From the NCBI GenBank assembly GCA_028339155.1, contig JAOLBK010000004.1, positions 1-64,000 on the forward strand: a DNA stretch of 64,000 nt, read 5' to 3'. Under the pieces are notes generated by a model. That model was not told the origin of the DNA. It did not search any database and worked only from the letters and a program-made list of their open reading frames with translations. The stretch is from Litorivicinus sp. (GTDB taxonomy: Bacteria > Pseudomonadota > Gammaproteobacteria > Pseudomonadales > Litorivicinaceae). The position numbers were made by a program, and so were the translations under genes. How positions within the stretch are numbered: the stretch's first letter is position 1; each line of letters begins with the position of its first letter. Positions 63,922 to 64,000 of the stretch are shown piece after piece.

Positions 63922-64000
63922 GAATCACTTACCTTGAGCTTAATAATGAAGTCTTCATCAACGTCGACTTCATCGTCGGATATTGCCCACTCAGAAATGC
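63918..64000 (-). CDS. C-terminal fragment of a leftward protein (cut by window edge)
   Basis: The last 26 codons of a leftward frame, reading ISEWAISDDEVDVDEDFIIK then LKVSDS, with TAA at 63920-63918. The tail is acidic. The stop overlaps the end of the hydrolase by 4 bp, as other convergent pairs here do. The rest lies beyond the window; no family can be named. Confidence 0.45.
   Translation of the reverse strand, partial: ISEWAISDDEVDVDEDFIIKLKVSDS

Noticed and set aside
1-64000. CRISPR arrays, insertion sequences and prophage modules
   Set aside because: No regularly spaced repeats, transposase motifs or phage structural genes were found on either strand.

Overview
The window reads as chromosomal DNA of a Gram-negative gammaproteobacterium with moderate GC content, probably marine and heterotrophic. 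The blocks dapA-bamC-MBL-purC, ffs-dnaX-ybaB-recR and rnd-ycgL, together with BepA, TusA, PpnP and a SelD/SelU selenium pair, all fit that group. The lifestyle is inferred from the many carboxylate and sugar-acid uptake and catabolism genes. No insertion sequence, CRISPR array or prophage is visible.

Region 1 (about 1-19.6 kb) is a carboxylate island. It opens with an AbrB-type permease (cut by the window edge), divergent from a GntR regulator followed by tcuA-tcuB for tricarballylate-type oxidation. serC-serA for serine synthesis follows. A leftward operon (ltnD-otnK-otnC-otnI plus a D-2-hydroxyacid dehydrogenase) and a divergent denD form a four-carbon sugar-acid pathway with entries for L-threonate and D-erythronate. 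A TSUP permease comes next. A second GntR regulator is divergent from a TRAP transporter-CoA transferase-HMG-CoA-lyase-like operon. Two strong palindromes with the core TTGGTATACCAA lie between them and are probably its operators.

Region 2 (19.6-31 kb) holds a HEPN-like protein, a TSUP-YtoQ-small protein operon, an FGE-like protein, an Lrp regulator, nadA, bepA, tusA, bcp and the dapA-bamC-MBL-purC-TSUP operon. Several convergent pairs abut or overlap. Region 3 (31-45.4 kb) holds SRP RNA, dnaX-ybaB-recR-rnd-ycgL, an LplT-like exporter, nhaA, a quinone oxidoreductase, gor, a flavoprotein-SelD fusion, prpE, selU and a tRNA-Thr(GGU) gene with its own promoter.

Region 4 (45.4-52.9 kb) is more accessory in character. 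It has a gene-poor stretch after the tRNA with a perfect 24-bp palindrome, a haloacetate-dehalogenase-like hydrolase, a GIY-YIG-like protein, an AAA+ ATPase with N-terminal membrane segments and an HTH-like segment, a DUF2130 protein with a PD-(D/E)XK-like signature, a metallophosphoesterase and an unknown protein. This is the best place in the window to look for an undescribed system. Region 5 (52.9-64 kb) holds sbmA-hugZ, a Tat-exported dienelactone hydrolase with 3-hydroxybutyrate dehydrogenase, an acidic protein before pgi, a periplasmic rhodanese with a YeeE permease and a tiny membrane ORF overlapping ogt, an AlkA-like glycosylase, ppnP behind a terminator-like leader, and a hydrolase.

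All functions are read from the sequence and from memory of the families. No database search was run.
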